Part shown: positions 13,072-14,236 of the stretch, piece by piece
Position numbering within the stretch: position 1 is the stretch's first letter
Layout of the letters: each line of letters begins with the position of its first letter
From: an uncultured Solobacterium sp.
GTDB lineage: Bacteria; Bacillota_I; Bacilli_A; Erysipelotrichales; Erysipelotrichaceae
NCBI GenBank assembly: GCA_905235315.1
Contig: CAJOLG010000025.1
Span: 1 to 14,236, forward strand
DNA length: 14,236 nt
Reading direction: 5' to 3'
Program-made: the position numbers and the translations under genes
Notes under the pieces: model-generated
What the model was told of the DNA's origin: nothing
The model's input: only the letters and a program-made list of their open reading frames with translations
Database searches by the model: none

Positions 13072-14236
13072 AAACCATCGCTTTTTTCTGTATTCCTGCG
13101 CACGGTCATACGAATCCGATGCTGGTGGTGGCTGCGGAACTGGTGAAACGGGGGAATACCGTCCGGTTTTATTCGTTCTCTGAATTTGAAGAAAAGATCC
13201 GGGCAACCGGCGCGGAATTCATCAACTGCGATGCGTATCTGCCGGAACTTTCCCAACAGGAAGAAGCCGGGCTTAAGAATGTATCCACAACCGAAATGAC
13301 GGTACAGGATATCCGGATCACGCTTGCCATGGACAGCTTCCTCGATGAAGAATTCCGGACCTTTCAGCCGGACGTCGTATACACGGATTCCGTGTGCTTC
13401 TGGGGCAAACTGAACGCATGGAAGCACCAGGTTCCGATGGTGGTTTCCACCAGTACATTCGCATTCAATCAGCTGTCTTCCCAGTACATGAAGAATTCGC
13501 CGAAGGAAGTGGCAGATATGATCCTCGGCCTGCCGAGGGTGTCAAAGGAACTGAAAAAACTGGAACCCTGCGGCTATCACGTGAAAGGTGCCTTATCTCT
13601 TGTACAAAGCGATAATCATACCGACAGCGTCGTTTATACTTCAAGGCGGTTTCAGCCGTATGGCGAGAGCTTTTCGGATCATTACGCCTTTGTGGGCCCC
13701 TCGGTATTTTCGAATGCGGTTCCGAATAAAACGAAAGAACGCCCGCTTGTTTATATTTCCCTGGGGACCGTCATCAATGACCGGCCGGATTTCTACACAA
13801 AATGCATCGAGGCATTCCGGGATCAGAACGTCGACGTCATCATTTCCTGCGGAAATGCGACAGACCGCGGGGCTTTGGGAACCCTCCCCGGCAACATTCA
13901 AATATTTCCCCGTGTTGACCAGCTGGACATTCTTTCCAGGGCGGATGTTTTTATCACCCACTGCGGGATGAACAGCGTTTCCGAAAGCCTGTATATGGCG
14001 GTGCCGATGGTGCTTTATCCCCAGACAGGGGAGCAGAAAGCAGTCGCACGAAGGGTAACGGAACTTGGCGCCGGTGAGGTATTGAATGATGATTCCGCCG
14101 CCGGGATCCGGGCTTCGGTGCGTGAAATCCTGAACAACGAAACGTACAGAACTGCCGCCGAAGCGTGCAGCACAGATTTTCGTTCCTGCTCAGGCGCAGC
14201 CGGCGCGGCGGAATTCATTGAGAAGGCACCCCATTC
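13068..14236 (+). CDS. MGT-type UDP-glycosyltransferase (GT1 family), cut by the window end
   Basis: The frame from ATG 13068 runs 389 codons with no stop to the window edge, so the last residues are missing. The usual length of the family is about 390-410, so nearly all is present. It is a GT-B enzyme moving sugar from a nucleotide donor to a small hydrophobic acceptor. The N-terminal acceptor domain starts IAFFCIPAHGHTNPM, with His12 and His14 in the position of the catalytic His. The C-terminal domain has the donor-site signature THCGMNSVSESLYMAVPMVL (His298) followed by PQTGEQ, as in the macrolide glycosyltransferases YjiC and OleD. No signal peptide is seen. It is coupled to the AbrB-type gene by an ATGA overlap. 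Acceptor and biological role are unknown: detoxification of a toxic natural product or tailoring of a metabolite would both fit. Confidence 0.92.
   Translation, partial: MKTIAFFCIPAHGHTNPMLVVAAELVKRGNTVRFYSFSEFEEKIRATGAEFINCDAYLPELSQQEEAGLKNVSTTEMTVQDIRITLAMDSFLDEEFRTFQPDVVYTDSVCFWGKLNAWKHQVPMVVSTSTFAFNQLSSQYMKNSPKEVADMILGLPRVSKELKKLEPCGYHVKGALSLVQSDNHTDSVVYTSRRFQPYGESFSDHYAFVGPSVFSNAVPNKTKERPLVYISLGTVINDRPDFYTKCIEAFRDQNVDVIISCGNATDRGALGTLPGNIQIFPRVDQLDILSRADVFITHCGMNSVSESLYMAVPMVLYPQTGEQKAVARRVTELGAGEVLNDDSAAGIRASVREILNNETYRTAAEACSTDFRSCSGAAGAAEFIEKAPH

Noticed and set aside
1..14236. tRNA or rRNA genes, riboswitches
   Set aside because: I scanned the intergenic stretches for tRNA-like arms and common riboswitch cores and saw none; all longer gaps are explained by terminators, promoters or repeats.

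Overview
The window looks like chromosomal DNA of a gut-type Firmicute. Erysipelotrichaceae or a Lachnospiraceae-like relative is my best guess. The signs are strong AGGAGG-type ribosome binding sites, a DUF5688-type protein, a YczE/DUF6198-type membrane protein, a sortase-anchored surface protein with InlB-like repeats and a phosphotransferase (PTS) sugar permease. Base composition looks balanced by eye; I did not count it. The taxonomic call is inference.

Left block (1-4264, all + strand): the last residues of a membrane protein, probably a calcium/sodium antiporter, and its terminator. Then a DUF5688-type protein, then a run of three genes: a YfbR-like HD-domain 5'-deoxynucleotidase, a tetratricopeptide-repeat protein of about ten repeats, and a GMP synthase made only of the ATP-pyrophosphatase half. 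The last two overlap by 8 bases. Two of the three act in nucleotide metabolism.

Middle block (about 4265-10118): this reads as accessory DNA. Its core is a divergent sugar-uptake locus. On the - strand lie an RpiR-type regulator and a YczE-like membrane protein, 4 bases apart. On the + strand lie a glucose/beta-glucoside-family PTS EIIBC and a tannase-like (subtype B) alpha/beta hydrolase with a readable Ser-Asp-His triad and no signal peptide. The AT-rich divergent region holds three copies of a TGAAT-N5-ATTCA operator; one overlaps the -10 box of the PTS promoter. A simple reading is a regulator-controlled system that imports an acylated glycoside and removes its acyl group in the cytoplasm. 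Downstream the DNA is broken: a short coding-like fragment, a strong terminator, the 3' end of an AlbA_2-type ATP-binding/winged-helix gene without a start, a triple TGATCA-centred repeat, and a roughly 0.3-kb stretch bounded by imperfect inverted repeats (MITE-like).

Right block (10119-14236, all + strand): a 53-codon ORF, whole or the tail of a cut gene, with a strong terminator. Next a 738-residue secreted beta-helix-like surface protein with two InlB-like repeats, one Listeria-Bacteroides repeat and an IPDTG sortase signal. Last comes a two-gene operon: an AbrB/MazE-type small regulator whose stop overlaps the start of an MGT-type (GT1) glycosyltransferase that runs off the window. Its promoter overlaps a 7-bp inverted repeat that could be an autoregulatory site.

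I saw no tRNA, rRNA, CRISPR array or intact transposase.
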